A DNA stretch of 64,000 nt from Laspinema sp. D2d (GTDB taxonomy: Bacteria; Cyanobacteriota; Cyanobacteriia; Cyanobacteriales; Laspinemataceae). Where the stretch lies: contig NZ_JAMXFC010000034.1 in assembly GCF_025370755.1 (NCBI RefSeq), positions 1 through 64,000 of the forward strand, written 5' to 3'. Made by a program: the position numbers and the translations under genes. Positions 1 to 8,564 of this stretch are shown here, one piece after another. The notes under the pieces were generated by a model that made no database searches, was not told the DNA's origin, and was given only the letters and a program-made list of their open reading frames with translations. Every line of letters begins with the position of its first letter. Positions within the stretch are counted from its first letter, which is position 1.

Positions 1-5
1 TGCCA

Positions 6-36
6 AGGGGAGCCTAGATGCAAGTCGGGCTCCCCT
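6..36. repeat. Perfect 9-bp hairpin inside the damaged NTPase 5' region
   Basis: AGGGGAGCC at 6-14 is perfectly complementary to GGCTCCCCT at 28-36, followed by CTTT. A related GGGAGC/GCTCCC hairpin lies at 44948-44964. It may be a dispersed palindromic element that interrupted the NTPase gene, or the terminator of something upstream. Confidence 0.5.
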
Positions 37-69
37 CTTTATTGCTTTCGTGTCACTGGCTTAGTCTAA

Positions 70-981
70 ACTCCAGTCGTCCCCTTACTCGTGGATATTC
101 AAGGCATCGCCAGCACAATCACCCTGTCTGGATTCGCCCAATCCCTAGCGACTGCCATCCAGAAAGCAGCATGGAACGCGCGCCGACTGCAATTACCTCA
201 CCCGGATTTGGAGCAACTGCAAACCGATCCGTTTTTGGCATTGCAAACCTGGTTTACTCAAATTGAGCGCATGGCATCGGGTAAGCGGTTTCTCCTCTGT
301 TTGGATGAATTTGAACGTCTCAGCGAACTGATTGACGCCACAAACAGTCGCGCCCCCCTAAACTTCCTCCGTCACCTGATGCAGCATTGTCCCCAGTGGA
401 TTCTGTTATTTAGCGGTTCCCATACTCCAGATGAATTAGACCCCTATTGGAGTGATTATCTGATTAATACTCAATCCCTGCACCTCACCTATTTGGAAGA
501 ACCGGAAGCGCGAGAGTTGATTCTCAAACCTGTAGAAAAATTTCCCGAGATTTACCATCCGCAAGCCGTTGATCGCATTGTCGAATTAACCGCCTGTCAA
601 CCCTATTTAGTTCAGTTAACTTGTTTGCTGGTCGTCGATCGCCTCAATCAGAAATCCCGAGAACTCACCGGGAAGCGAGGGACAGCGATTCCCGAGTTCC
701 AAGCGACGCGGGAAGATATCGATGGGTTGATTTCCAAGGTATTAGAGGTGGGGGGAATGTATTTTAGAGAATTATGGACAAAAACCCTTTCTGACAGGGA
801 ACGGGACTTTATCCAGGATTTGATGGCGGGAACCGTGGACCCGGGTAATCAACGGCTGATTAAAAAACTGATTAAAAAACAGGTAATCGCCGAGGTAGAA
901 CCGGGAAATTATCAAATCAAAGTGCCATTAGTCCAGCACTATTTTCAATCTGTATTAACCGATGACTATCCCAGTTCGTAG
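70..981 (+). pseudogene. P-loop NTPase (AAA-type), 3' part with disrupted 5' end
   Basis: The frame open from about position 70 encodes the C-terminal ~300 residues of an AAA-type NTPase of the kind with a P-loop, an FLLCLDEFE Walker B-like segment and a C-terminal winged-helix-like tail. The residues before the first GTG (position 91), TPVVPLLVDIQG, look like the normal strand that follows a P-loop in this family, so the protein should begin further upstream. In this frame a TAA stop lies at 67-69, and the sequence before it (around 22-40, CKSGS) only faintly resembles a GKSS P-loop. A 9-bp hairpin covers 6-36. I infer that the 5' end was lost or interrupted. A short protein from GTG 91 is possible but would lack the ATP-binding loop. 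The product is recognised only at superfamily level. Confidence 0.6.
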
Positions 982-1261
982 TAACGACTTCAGTCGTTCT
1001 CTTGTGTTCGTAGTAACGACTTCAGTCGTTCTCTTCCTTAGTTCGTAGTTGCAACAACTGGGGGGGTTAAGCTAAGAACTAAAGTAGGTTAAAACCCCAT
1101 TAAACTGTTTATCAGGTAAGGTTTTCAGTCGGATTTATCCGACTTTAGCTATTAGGCGGGGGTTTGAACCCCCGCCGTTGTGTCGGGAAGAACTAAGACA
1201 AGAGAACGACTGAAGTCGTTACTACGAACATAAGAGAACGACTGAAGTCGTTACTACGAAC
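974..1261. mobile_element. MITE-like cassette with doubled terminal inverted repeats
   Basis: Two tandem copies of a 30-bp repeat (GTTCGTAGTAACGACTTCAG plus TCGTTCTCTT) lie at 974-1003 and 1006-1035, and two exact inverted copies lie at 1200-1229 and 1232-1261. Each repeat contains the palindrome AACGACT-TC-AGTCGTT. The interior has a partial third copy (from 1041) and a hairpin GGCGGGGGTT/AACCCCCGCC near 1156-1175, and no coding frame. The symmetrical architecture resembles a non-autonomous miniature element. Degenerate relatives lie at about 39087-39110 and 49028-49050. No transposase is present nearby, so mobility is inferred. Confidence 0.6.
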
Positions 1262-1270
1262 TTGGAATGC

Positions 1271-1307
1271 AAAAAAAAGGACAGTGCATTGCACTACCCT
1301 TTTTTTT
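1271..1307 (-). terminator. Probable terminator of the fba gene, possibly bidirectional
   Basis: An A-run, a stem (AGTGCA/TGCACT) and a T-run are arranged symmetrically 64 bases beyond the fba stop codon. Read on the minus strand it gives a GC-containing hairpin followed by T residues. The core resembles other GGACA(G)-type palindromes in the window (28913-28938, 41197-41223), so it may be a repeat used as a terminator. Confidence 0.55.
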
Positions 1308-1370
1308 ATTGATGAAAATGGCCGATAAGAGTTACAATCGTTGGCTCTTACCTATGCCAATTTTTACAAT

Positions 1371-2450
1371 TTAGGCGGTGACGGCCTTTTTGATCGTGGC
1401 GCTGAGTTCGCCTTTGGCGTACTTGGCGGCGAAGTCATCGAGGTTGACTTGCTTGATCTTGGAGGCGTTACCGGCGGTACCAAAGGCTTGATAGCGTTCG
1501 GCACAGACTTTTTGCATATATTGGATGGAGGGTTTCAGGAAGTGACGGGGGTCAAATTCCTTGGTATTTTGGGCCAGGGCCTCACGGACAGCGGCAGTGA
1601 TTGCCAAACGGTTATCGGTGTCGATGTTCACTTTACGGACACCGCACTTGATTCCTTTTTGGATTTCTTCGATGGGCACGCCGTAGGTTTCGGGGATGGT
1701 TCCGCCGTATTTGTTGATCAGTTCGATCAAGTCTTGGGGTACGGAGGAAGAACCGTGCATGACCAGGTGGGTGTTCGGCAAGCGACGGTGAATTTCTTCG
1801 ATCCGGCTGATTGCTAAGATTTCCCCAGTGGGTTTACGGGTGAATTTGTAGGCACCGTGGCTGGTTCCGATCGCCACTGCCAAAGCATCCACTTGGGTTT
1901 GCTCAACGAAGTCAACGGCTTGATCTGGGTCGGTCAGCAGTTGATCATGGGAGAGTTTTCCTTCAAACCCGTGACCATCTTCTGCTTCACCCATGCCGGT
2001 TTCCAAAGAACCCAAGCAACCGAGTTCGCCTTCGACGCTGACGCCGATGGAGTGAGCCACTCTCACGACTTCGCGGGTAACTTCAACGTTATACTCGTAG
2101 CTTGCCGGGGTTTTGGCATCTGCTTCCAAGGAGCCATCCATCATGACGCTGGTGAACCCTTGTTTCATGGCCGAGTAGCAGGTGGAAGGTGCGTTGCCAT
2201 GATCTTGGTGCATGGCAATGGGGATATGGGGGTAGGTTTCCACTGCGGCTAAGATCAAGTGACGGAGGAAGTTTTCTCCTGCATATTTGCGTGCACCACG
2301 AGAAGCTTGTAGAATCACGGGGCTGTTGGTTTCGTCAGCAGCCTGCATGATTGCTTGGATCTGCTCCATGTTGTTGACGTTGTAGGCCGGAATGCCGTAC
2401 TCGTTCTCTGCTGCATGATCCAGCATTAACCGCATAGGTACAAGCGCCAT
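1371..2450 (-). CDS. fba: Class II fructose-1,6-bisphosphate aldolase
   Basis: This is the zinc-dependent aldolase that interconverts fructose 1,6-bisphosphate with dihydroxyacetone phosphate and glyceraldehyde 3-phosphate, serving glycolysis, gluconeogenesis and the Calvin cycle in the cytosol. In cyanobacteria the class II enzyme also makes sedoheptulose 1,7-bisphosphate. The 359-residue length is typical of the longer cyanobacterial CbbA form. Visible signatures are HQDHGNAPS near residues 81-89 with the catalytic Asp and a zinc-binding His, GTSHGAYK near 196-202, MHGSSS near 231-236, and a NIDTDNR phosphate-binding segment near 275. The ATG start is preceded on the minus strand by a strong AGGAGGA ribosome binding site. 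The gene appears monocistronic, with a terminator downstream. Identification is firm; the symbol cbbA is also used. Confidence 0.97.
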   Translation of the reverse strand: MALVPMRLMLDHAAENEYGIPAYNVNNMEQIQAIMQAADETNSPVILQASRGARKYAGENFLRHLILAAVETYPHIPIAMHQDHGNAPSTCYSAMKQGFTSVMMDGSLEADAKTPASYEYNVEVTREVVRVAHSIGVSVEGELGCLGSLETGMGEAEDGHGFEGKLSHDQLLTDPDQAVDFVEQTQVDALAVAIGTSHGAYKFTRKPTGEILAISRIEEIHRRLPNTHLVMHGSSSVPQDLIELINKYGGTIPETYGVPIEEIQKGIKCGVRKVNIDTDNRLAITAAVREALAQNTKEFDPRHFLKPSIQYMQKVCAERYQAFGTAGNASKIKQVNLDDFAAKYAKGELSATIKKAVTA

Positions 2451-2726
2451 AGATGGTCCTCCTAATTACTTTTTTTTCAGCGATGGGGTATGGACAAGCT
2501 GAAATTGTTACAACAAGTTTAAGACAAATTTCAGATTTTTACGAATTATATCTAAAAATGAGAACTTTATAACGTTTTGATCTCAGAATTGCCAATTTTG
2601 ACTCTCAAAGCCAAATCAATAAAGGGGCAACGGGAAGAAACGCAGGAAAAACAAGCTGAATTTTTAGCCTTCAGCCTTCTTCTTCAATGGCTTTGAGACT
2701 ATAAAAGATATGATGTTTTGAATTTA

Positions 2727-2798
2727 TGGGTCGCCCGGGATTCGAACCCGGAACTAGTCGGTTAAAAGCCGAATACTCTACCGTTGAGTTAGCGACCC
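2727..2798 (-). tRNA. trnK-TTT: tRNA-Lys (anticodon TTT)
   Basis: The minus strand folds into a 72-nt cloverleaf. The acceptor stem is GGGTCGC/GCGACCC with discriminator A, the D arm is ACTC...GAGT, the anticodon loop is CTTTTAA (anticodon TTT), and the T arm contains GTTCGAATC. The 3' CCA is not encoded, which is common in cyanobacteria and makes the CCA-adding enzyme at 29379-30647 relevant. The outermost anticodon-stem pair is mismatched (T-C). Confidence 0.95.
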
Positions 2799-2864
2799 GC
2801 GTGCTTTCTTTTTCAGCACCTTAGCTACATTAGCACAGCCTGTTAAAAAAAAGCAAGGGGTTTT

Positions 2865-3734
2865 TTAAAAAAAATCTACGCTTAGGCGAACTTGGGTTTC
2901 CCACTTGTCTCCGGGTTCCAAATTCATCAGATGTAGCCCGGTGTTGAGGGCGTTTCGAGGGGCGGTCCAAGGTTCGAGACAGTAGAAGTCTTTGTCTTTG
3001 AGGGTCCAAAAGACGACGTTGGAATAACTGGCTTTAAAGAGTAACCGGACTTGCAAGCGGCGACTGTGGTCGATCGCCGTGGCAGCAAGTCCGGTAATTT
3101 TGGTAAAGGCGGCATCGATTTCATCGACATTGAGATCGAAGCTACCGTTGAAGGGATGTTGAGTTTGGGTTTGTTGGTCCGTGTATTGGACGGCAGGAAT
3201 TTTAAATTGGAGTTTGGACTTATCCGGGGCCCAAAAGTAGGGATGGAGTCCGGTAGAAAAGGGCATGGACCGATCGCCGGTGTTGGTGTAGCGTTGGTCG
3301 ATTTCTAGGCTATTGCCTTTGAGCTTGTAGGTAAAGGCCAGTTCAAAATCAAAGGGATAAACGGCACGGGTGCGATCGCTACTATTGAGAATTAGGGTAA
3401 TACTCGCCAGGTCCTTGGTCACTCCCTCCGTGACTTCCCAAGGTAAATCCCGGGCGAACCCATGTTGTTTAAGCTGGTACTCTTTGCCTTGATAGCTATA
3501 GGTGTTATTCGGCAAGTTGCCACAGATGGGAAACAAGATGGGGATGCCGCCACGGACACTTAAATCGGGGTTGGCAAAGCGTTCAGCATCCAGATAGAGG
3601 AGGTCATGACCTTGAACTTGCCAACTGGTGATGATGCCACCCCGTTCGGGAACGACTTTGACCCGGGATTGAGCGGGTTGGTCGGAGAGGATGTAGGTCT
3701 TGTATTGTTCTTCTTTTACTGCGATCGCAAACAC
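2865..3734 (-). CDS. Aldose 1-epimerase family protein
   Basis: This 289-residue protein belongs to the galactose mutarotase-like superfamily, which interconverts alpha and beta anomers of sugars or sugar phosphates. Family-like features are the N-terminal RVKVVPERGGIITSW strand, the RGGIPILFPICGN segment around residues 62-74, the HGFARD motif near 91-96 containing the conserved catalytic-type His and Arg, and TGLHPYFW near 161-168. The pattern PILFPICG...HGFAR is closest to the subgroup acting on free sugars or hexose-6-phosphates rather than classical GalM. The start ATG lies where the N-terminal strand should begin. No partner gene indicates its sugar. Family assignment is good; substrate is unknown. 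Confidence 0.88.
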   Translation of the reverse strand: MFAIAVKEEQYKTYILSDQPAQSRVKVVPERGGIITSWQVQGHDLLYLDAERFANPDLSVRGGIPILFPICGNLPNNTYSYQGKEYQLKQHGFARDLPWEVTEGVTKDLASITLILNSSDRTRAVYPFDFELAFTYKLKGNSLEIDQRYTNTGDRSMPFSTGLHPYFWAPDKSKLQFKIPAVQYTDQQTQTQHPFNGSFDLNVDEIDAAFTKITGLAATAIDHSRRLQVRLLFKASYSNVVFWTLKDKDFYCLEPWTAPRNALNTGLHLMNLEPGDKWETQVRLSVDFF

Positions 3735-3895
3735 TGTTTATCCTTTGTCCTTGAGTCGAATGATCGGGGGCGGCAATTATCTCAGTCTTTACGGTTGTAA
3801 CGGACGGCGATCGGATAGTCAAGGGGAATTTGCCACGGGGTTGATTCAGAACCCTATTTTCAGACCCTTCTCCCCCTGGGGCGATCGCCGTTGCA

Positions 3896-5815
3896 CTAGC
3901 TGGAAACCGTGCTTTTGGCGAACTGCGGCAGTTTGATTTTCTTGTTCCGACCCGCTACCCCAATGGCACCCCCTGCGGCTGCGGCTGCCAGGGCCATCCC
4001 CACGGCCCGAGAGGTCCCATTGGAGGGAGGTGGGGAGGGCGGTTCCACCTCGCTCAATTTATCAGCTTCTCCAAAAGTAAGAGGCGCGCCTAACTCATCG
4101 GTAAATGGGGAAGCATTAAACGCCTCATCTTCAGTACCGGGTAACTCTTCTGGAAGTGTCGGATTAGACTGACTTTCAGTCGCTTTTTGGGAGTCAAAGA
4201 GGGTCTCTCCGGAGGTGACTACTTTAGATTGGCGAGCATCCAGAATCATGGGGGAAGTCATGGGTTCTTCAAACACCCCAGAGATCATATCGATGTGTTC
4301 GAGGATGCGATCGCCCCTTTCCCCTTTGACCACTTTGGGTTGATACTTCCGGACCTCAACGGGTAAAAATTCCACCTTCATTTGTTCTTCTCGCAAGGAC
4401 ACTTTCAGAACGGCAGTATCGTAATCGCTGCGAGCATTCCCTCCAAAAATAAAATTCCCTAGAGAGTAAGCGATAGGCCGTCCCTTATAAATCTCTGCCC
4501 CCTGCAATACATGAGGATGATGACCTACGATCACATCCGCTCCTTGGTCAATCGTAAAATAGGCCAATTCGCTTTGCCAAATTTCGGGATAATTTGCCAG
4601 TTCTACGCCCCAGTGAAAATTCACCACCACCCAATCGACTTCATCCCGAACGGCCTTAATATCCTCAGCAATCCGCTGTTCCATGCCGTGATTAGTTCCC
4701 GGTACGCCTGCGGCTGCGGCATGATAATCCGCCGTATAGTAACCAAAATAAGCAATTCGCTGACCTTTAACATCAATAATTTTAGGACGTCGGGCTTCCG
4801 TCATCTCCATCCCGGATCCGATCGCATGAATCCCGGCTTTTTCTAAAGTTTTTAGGGTTTCCTGGAGTCCGGGACCCTGGTAGTCCATCGCGTGATTATT
4901 TGCCAGATTGACGATATCCACGCCTCCCGAGGTGAGAACCTCCACGGAGGAGGGGTCGGCTTTAAAATTAAAGGTTTTTTCCAGTTTGGTGTCGGCGGTG
5001 GTCAAGGTGCCTTCTAGGTTGACCATTGCCATATCTGCCTCGCGGTATTCCGGCATTTGGTCAAAGGCCCAGGTATAATCACTTCCGATGAGGTCTTCAA
5101 ACCCATGACCGAGGGTGACATCTCCGCTCATCATCAGGGTAACCGTTGGGTCATTGGGGTTAATCACATCGGTATGTTCAATGACGGGAACGGTTTCTAA
5201 GGCGGCTTGGACCATTTTAGGACGTTCCTGCTCCCCGTTGACCGGATTGGAGGCAGTTTGGGGGGAAACAATGGCGTTGGGTTGGGATTGGTCGCGTAGT
5301 TGCAGGTAGCCGATCGCGCTGCCCATGATAAAGGCACTGACGGAGACGCCCGCTACTAAAAATAATCGGAAAACTTTATAGTTGATCCAAGAAGCGGCGC
5401 GGGAGACCCCATCAAGCAACTTCTGTAAATATTGATTTCTGCGTTGTTGGTTGGCTGGGGTGACAATGCGGATGGACTGCTGCCACAATAAGTCAGGATT
5501 TCCCACGGGGTTAGCACCTGTAGCAATGATGCGAACACCATCAATGACTTCTGAATTGAGCCGCCAGATTTGGTGACAAATAAATTTATTTAAGCCGGAA
5601 CGCAGTTGCTGGTAAAGATCCGGTTGATGGTTTAAGCCATTGATTTCCAGGCGGATCGGCAGACATCCTTTTTGGACGGGTTCGACCCTAGCGTAAATAC
5701 CTTGGGGGGCCAGGTATGAGTTAATCAGGTAGGCGATCGCCCGAAAATTTCCCGCCCGTGCTAAGTCGAGCATTGAGGGTTCGGCAAAGGTGCTGAAACT
5801 GGTCATCCTGTTCAC
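3896..5815 (-). CDS. Membrane-anchored CapA family protein
   Basis: The 639-residue protein has four parts: an N-terminal cytoplasmic segment (1-145), one transmembrane helix (about 148-170), a CapA/calcineurin-like metallophosphoesterase domain (about 224-480) and a Ser/Glu-rich tail. The catalytic domain shows MMSGDVTLG near 228-236, NLEGTL, NLANNHAMD, NFHWG and GHHPHVLQG, the Asp/Asn/His ligand set expected of this fold. CapA proteins act in poly-gamma-glutamate or capsule formation, but no capB or capC partner is present here, so the polymer role is not established. The tail ends with an Ala/Gly-rich hydrophobic stretch (about 604-620) and a lysine-rich segment, which may be a second membrane association. 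The ATG at 5815 gives a complete domain and is preceded by AGGAGTGAAC-like sequence. Confidence 0.85.
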   Translation of the reverse strand: MNRMTSFSTFAEPSMLDLARAGNFRAIAYLINSYLAPQGIYARVEPVQKGCLPIRLEINGLNHQPDLYQQLRSGLNKFICHQIWRLNSEVIDGVRIIATGANPVGNPDLLWQQSIRIVTPANQQRRNQYLQKLLDGVSRAASWINYKVFRLFLVAGVSVSAFIMGSAIGYLQLRDQSQPNAIVSPQTASNPVNGEQERPKMVQAALETVPVIEHTDVINPNDPTVTLMMSGDVTLGHGFEDLIGSDYTWAFDQMPEYREADMAMVNLEGTLTTADTKLEKTFNFKADPSSVEVLTSGGVDIVNLANNHAMDYQGPGLQETLKTLEKAGIHAIGSGMEMTEARRPKIIDVKGQRIAYFGYYTADYHAAAAGVPGTNHGMEQRIAEDIKAVRDEVDWVVVNFHWGVELANYPEIWQSELAYFTIDQGADVIVGHHPHVLQGAEIYKGRPIAYSLGNFIFGGNARSDYDTAVLKVSLREEQMKVEFLPVEVRKYQPKVVKGERGDRILEHIDMISGVFEEPMTSPMILDARQSKVVTSGETLFDSQKATESQSNPTLPEELPGTEDEAFNASPFTDELGAPLTFGEADKLSEVEPPSPPPSNGTSRAVGMALAAAAAGGAIGVAGRNKKIKLPQFAKSTVSS

Positions 5816-6379
5816 TCCTATTTCTTGCTGGCAAGTCTAAATTTTAAATCAGGGATATCCCTGGAGAATTGATGTTTAGGGTTTATTTTGGGGAATTAAT
5901 CCCTTTTGAACGATTCCCTCTGGGTTTCCAGAAGGGGTTTGAGTGTTAAAGGCGTTGTGATTTAACCGCTACTCCCAGTGAGCTTGTTTAAATTTGTCCT
6001 TTAATTGGGGAACGGATTGTTGTTTAAGGAACAATCTTTCACCCCTGCCTCATTGCGGTTGAGGTCTGAATGACCAAGACTGAGAGTCACCCTCTTTTAA
6101 GTTAGTTTACGGTGAGAAACCGCCAGAATCAGACGGGCTGGGGTGATTAAACGGGCGATCGCCCCAGAACTAAATTCTTCCCTTCTGCCGCCTGCATTGT
6201 TCACTCAACTCTGTTCCCGCCGATTTTCATCGATTTTCCCCGATTTTTCTAAGTCATCTTCAAGACGGAAATCGGGGAATTTCTTGGAAGGGATTGGCTT
6301 GACGATTGTAGCCCAAAACTTGTATGTTTTCAGTCTTTGACTTGACAAAATTATCTCAGATATGCATTCGCTCACTTTT
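5816..6379. other. Intergenic region without recognisable gene
   Basis: This AT-richer stretch separates the CapA-like gene from the inverted repeat at 6380-6450. A 65-residue frame at 6143-6340 has no recognisable family or ribosome binding site and was not accepted. The promoter of the CapA-like gene should be here but I cannot place it confidently. Confidence 0.5.
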
Positions 6380-6450
6380 GGGGGTCAAGGCGATCGCGTT
6401 GGGGGGTTTAATGTGAGCCAAAACCTGAAAAGGCGATCGCCTTGACCCCC
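6380..6450 (-). terminator. 18-bp perfect inverted repeat with HIP1 cores
   Basis: Positions 6380-6397 (GGGGGTCAAGGCGATCGC) and 6433-6450 are exact inverted copies separated by 35 bases, with a shorter GCTCAC/GTGAGC pair partly overlapping. It lies 31 bases beyond the stop codon of the minus-strand outer-membrane protein gene, so a role as transcript end or mRNA stabiliser is plausible. It lacks a clean T-run. Confidence 0.5.
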
Positions 6451-6481
6451 CTTGCATCATCTCTTCAGGGTTTACCCTACG

Positions 6482-7411
6482 CTAAAACTGATAAGTTACG
6501 CCCACTTGCAAAACAGGGTAAAATCGGAAACGCCCTAACGACTCTTCCAAGTCTTCTTGCTCTCGCTGAAGTGCATTGTTTAGTACAGGATTGGATGCAG
6601 CACCAGGAGCGCTTAACGACACATCGGGCGATCGCTGAAACATCACCCCCAGGTCCATAAAAAAGCCCCATCGCTTTCCAAAAGCCACCGGATTACCCCA
6701 ACCCAGCCCAATATAAGGTGCAAAATCTGGAAAATCAACCTCAGCTTCTAACGTACCTACTTCCGTCACATCAAAGCTAGTGCCACCAATCTCATAGGAC
6801 GGAAGTCCGTCGTCATTGAAATCAGACTGACCGATTCCTGTTGCCTTATTCCCGTTATAAACTAGACCCCCGGTGATCCGAAATCCCGAGTCTTCGTCGG
6901 GAAAATAATCGACAAAAGCCGGTATGGTCCGCAAATCGACATCCGTATCGTAAGTAATGTCGTTTTCTGTAAATTCGCGGTTGAAGGATACGCCATTAAA
7001 TCCAATTCTTGCGTTTAAATTGGGAAAAATCCGACCCGTAACCTGAGCGCCAATCCCCGGGGTTCCCACGCTACCTGAAACGGCAATCCCACTGCGTTCT
7101 TCCAGCAAGCGCAAGGTACGCGGTGGCAAGGGCGCAGGTTGAGATGGGGGAACGGGACGCGGTGCAGGGGGAAGCGTTTGAGTGGGGGGAAGGGGTTGAG
7201 TTGGGGGCAGGGGTGCCGGGGCCGGTGGGACCGGGGTTGGTCCAGGGACTTGTTGACAGCGAGAATTCAGCGGAAACAACCGACACAGGGTTTCTAAATC
7301 GGTATCTTGCGCTTGTAGAGGTTGGGAGAGAGTGGCATCGATCGCCAAAGTGGTTAAAATGCCAACCACCCCATAAAAAATTTTTATAGAAAGACCAATG
7401 TTTTGAGCCAT
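6482..7411 (-). CDS. Putative outer-membrane beta-barrel protein with proline-rich linker
   Basis: The 309-residue product starts with a hydrophobic signal-like segment (about 8-34, ending QPLQAQ), suggesting export. A short two-cysteine segment follows, then a Pro-rich linker (about 55-98, repeats of LPPTQ and PAP). The C-terminal two thirds are rich in alternating Gly/aromatic strands (GRIFPNLNARIGFN, YIGLGWGNP, WGFFMDLGVMF) and end in VGVTYQF, the terminal Phe typical of outer-membrane barrels. I infer a small barrel held in the outer membrane, with the linker possibly contacting peptidoglycan. No enzyme motif is visible. No Shine-Dalgarno sequence is obvious before the ATG. Export is likely; the precise function is unknown. 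Confidence 0.7.
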   Translation of the reverse strand: MAQNIGLSIKIFYGVVGILTTLAIDATLSQPLQAQDTDLETLCRLFPLNSRCQQVPGPTPVPPAPAPLPPTQPLPPTQTLPPAPRPVPPSQPAPLPPRTLRLLEERSGIAVSGSVGTPGIGAQVTGRIFPNLNARIGFNGVSFNREFTENDITYDTDVDLRTIPAFVDYFPDEDSGFRITGGLVYNGNKATGIGQSDFNDDGLPSYEIGGTSFDVTEVGTLEAEVDFPDFAPYIGLGWGNPVAFGKRWGFFMDLGVMFQRSPDVSLSAPGAASNPVLNNALQREQEDLEESLGRFRFYPVLQVGVTYQF

Positions 7412-7684
7412 GAGCTTTTATGTTCGGCTGGTGTTGGGCTGTTTGCGTTTGCCATCGCATCATATCCCATCCCACTGATGCCGGGGTAATGATTTTGTCT
7501 GGGACTGGGCGATCGCCCTTGGGCCCAGGATTGCCCTGGGTGCTTTGCCTTTCCCATCCCTTATCTCTATACTGGGTAAAATACTGTTTAAACTTTTAAT
7601 AACTTTTTTAACGATTCTTAACTCATCCTGGAGTCGGCGATCGCGCCTGAACACCGCACTCCATCGCAATCTTGAGGCCCAACC

Positions 7685-8551
7685 ATGACCGTTCGTAAAG
7701 ACACCATTTTTGAGCAGTTTTTAGCACCCGTCGTCTGGCTATTCGTCGATCAAAAGGCGATGCAGCAAGTAAGTCGTAGCATCGACTGGGAAACCGAGAG
7801 CGATCGCCTCAGACGGCCAGATTTGGAGTACCCCGACTATTACATCACTCAAAATTTTCACGGCATTGAACGCGGTTATCTCAATCCAGGTGCGGCAGTC
7901 AGTTATGACCCGATTACCCAATATGCGCTTCCTCCCCATGAAGGCTGGATCCGTCAAGGGTTAATTGATGAAATTCGCACCCATCCGCGCCGAATTCTGG
8001 ACCTGGGTTGTGGTACGGGTTCGACCACAATCCGGCTTAAGCAAGCCTTTCCTGATGCTGAAGTCATTGGGTTAGATTTATCCCCCTATATGCTGGTGAT
8101 GGCGGAATACAAGGCTAAACAAGCGGGTTTAGAGATTCAGTGGGTGCATGGTCCTGCGGAACAGACGGGATTTGCCCCCAATTCTTTCGACTTGGTGACG
8201 GCTTCGTTATTATTCCACGAGACCCCTACAGAAATTGCCTCGGCGATCGCGCAAGAAAGCTTCCGACTGTTGCAACCTGGGGGACAGTTTTTGATTCTTG
8301 ATGGCAATCAAAAAACCCTACGCCAGACAGAGTGGCTGACCCAAATTTTTGAAGAACCTTATATTCAAGAGTACGCCGGTGGCAGTGTAGATGCCTGGAT
8401 GGGTGCGGCAGGATTTGAGGCGGTACAGACGAGGGAAGTTTGGTTACTCAATCAGGTAACCAGTGGGATCAAACCTTTGCCTCAATCTCCGATGGAGTCA
8501 TCGAGGTGGACGGAACAACAGGAGTCCTGGGTTGTGGCTCCCAGTTACTAA
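7685..8551 (+). CDS. Class I SAM-dependent methyltransferase
   Basis: The 288-residue protein carries a Rossmann-fold methyltransferase domain in its central part. Motif I is ILDLGCGTG at about 104-112, followed by the acidic strand-2 end EVIGLDLSP near 123-131 and a post-motif segment FDLVTASLLFHE. These bind S-adenosylmethionine. An N-terminal extension of about 90 residues (including YYITQNFHGIERGYLNP) may help bind the acceptor. The acceptor is not predictable; the closest general group is the Methyltransf_11/25 type. The downstream HAD hydrolase gene starts 13 bases after this stop codon, suggesting a two-gene operon. Confidence 0.9.
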   Translation: MTVRKDTIFEQFLAPVVWLFVDQKAMQQVSRSIDWETESDRLRRPDLEYPDYYITQNFHGIERGYLNPGAAVSYDPITQYALPPHEGWIRQGLIDEIRTHPRRILDLGCGTGSTTIRLKQAFPDAEVIGLDLSPYMLVMAEYKAKQAGLEIQWVHGPAEQTGFAPNSFDLVTASLLFHETPTEIASAIAQESFRLLQPGGQFLILDGNQKTLRQTEWLTQIFEEPYIQEYAGGSVDAWMGAAGFEAVQTREVWLLNQVTSGIKPLPQSPMESSRWTEQQESWVVAPSY

Positions 8552-8564
8552 GGAGAGAGGGACC

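Noticed and set aside
18-266. 82-residue frame at the window start
   Set aside because: It overlaps the NTPase coding frame in another phase and its composition does not resemble a protein family.
1341-2252. Frames of 158 and 131 residues antisense to the aldolase gene
   Set aside because: They are shadows of the fba coding strand with biased third positions; no family features.
6143-6340. 65-residue frame
   Set aside because: No ribosome binding site, no recognisable family and an intergenic base composition.
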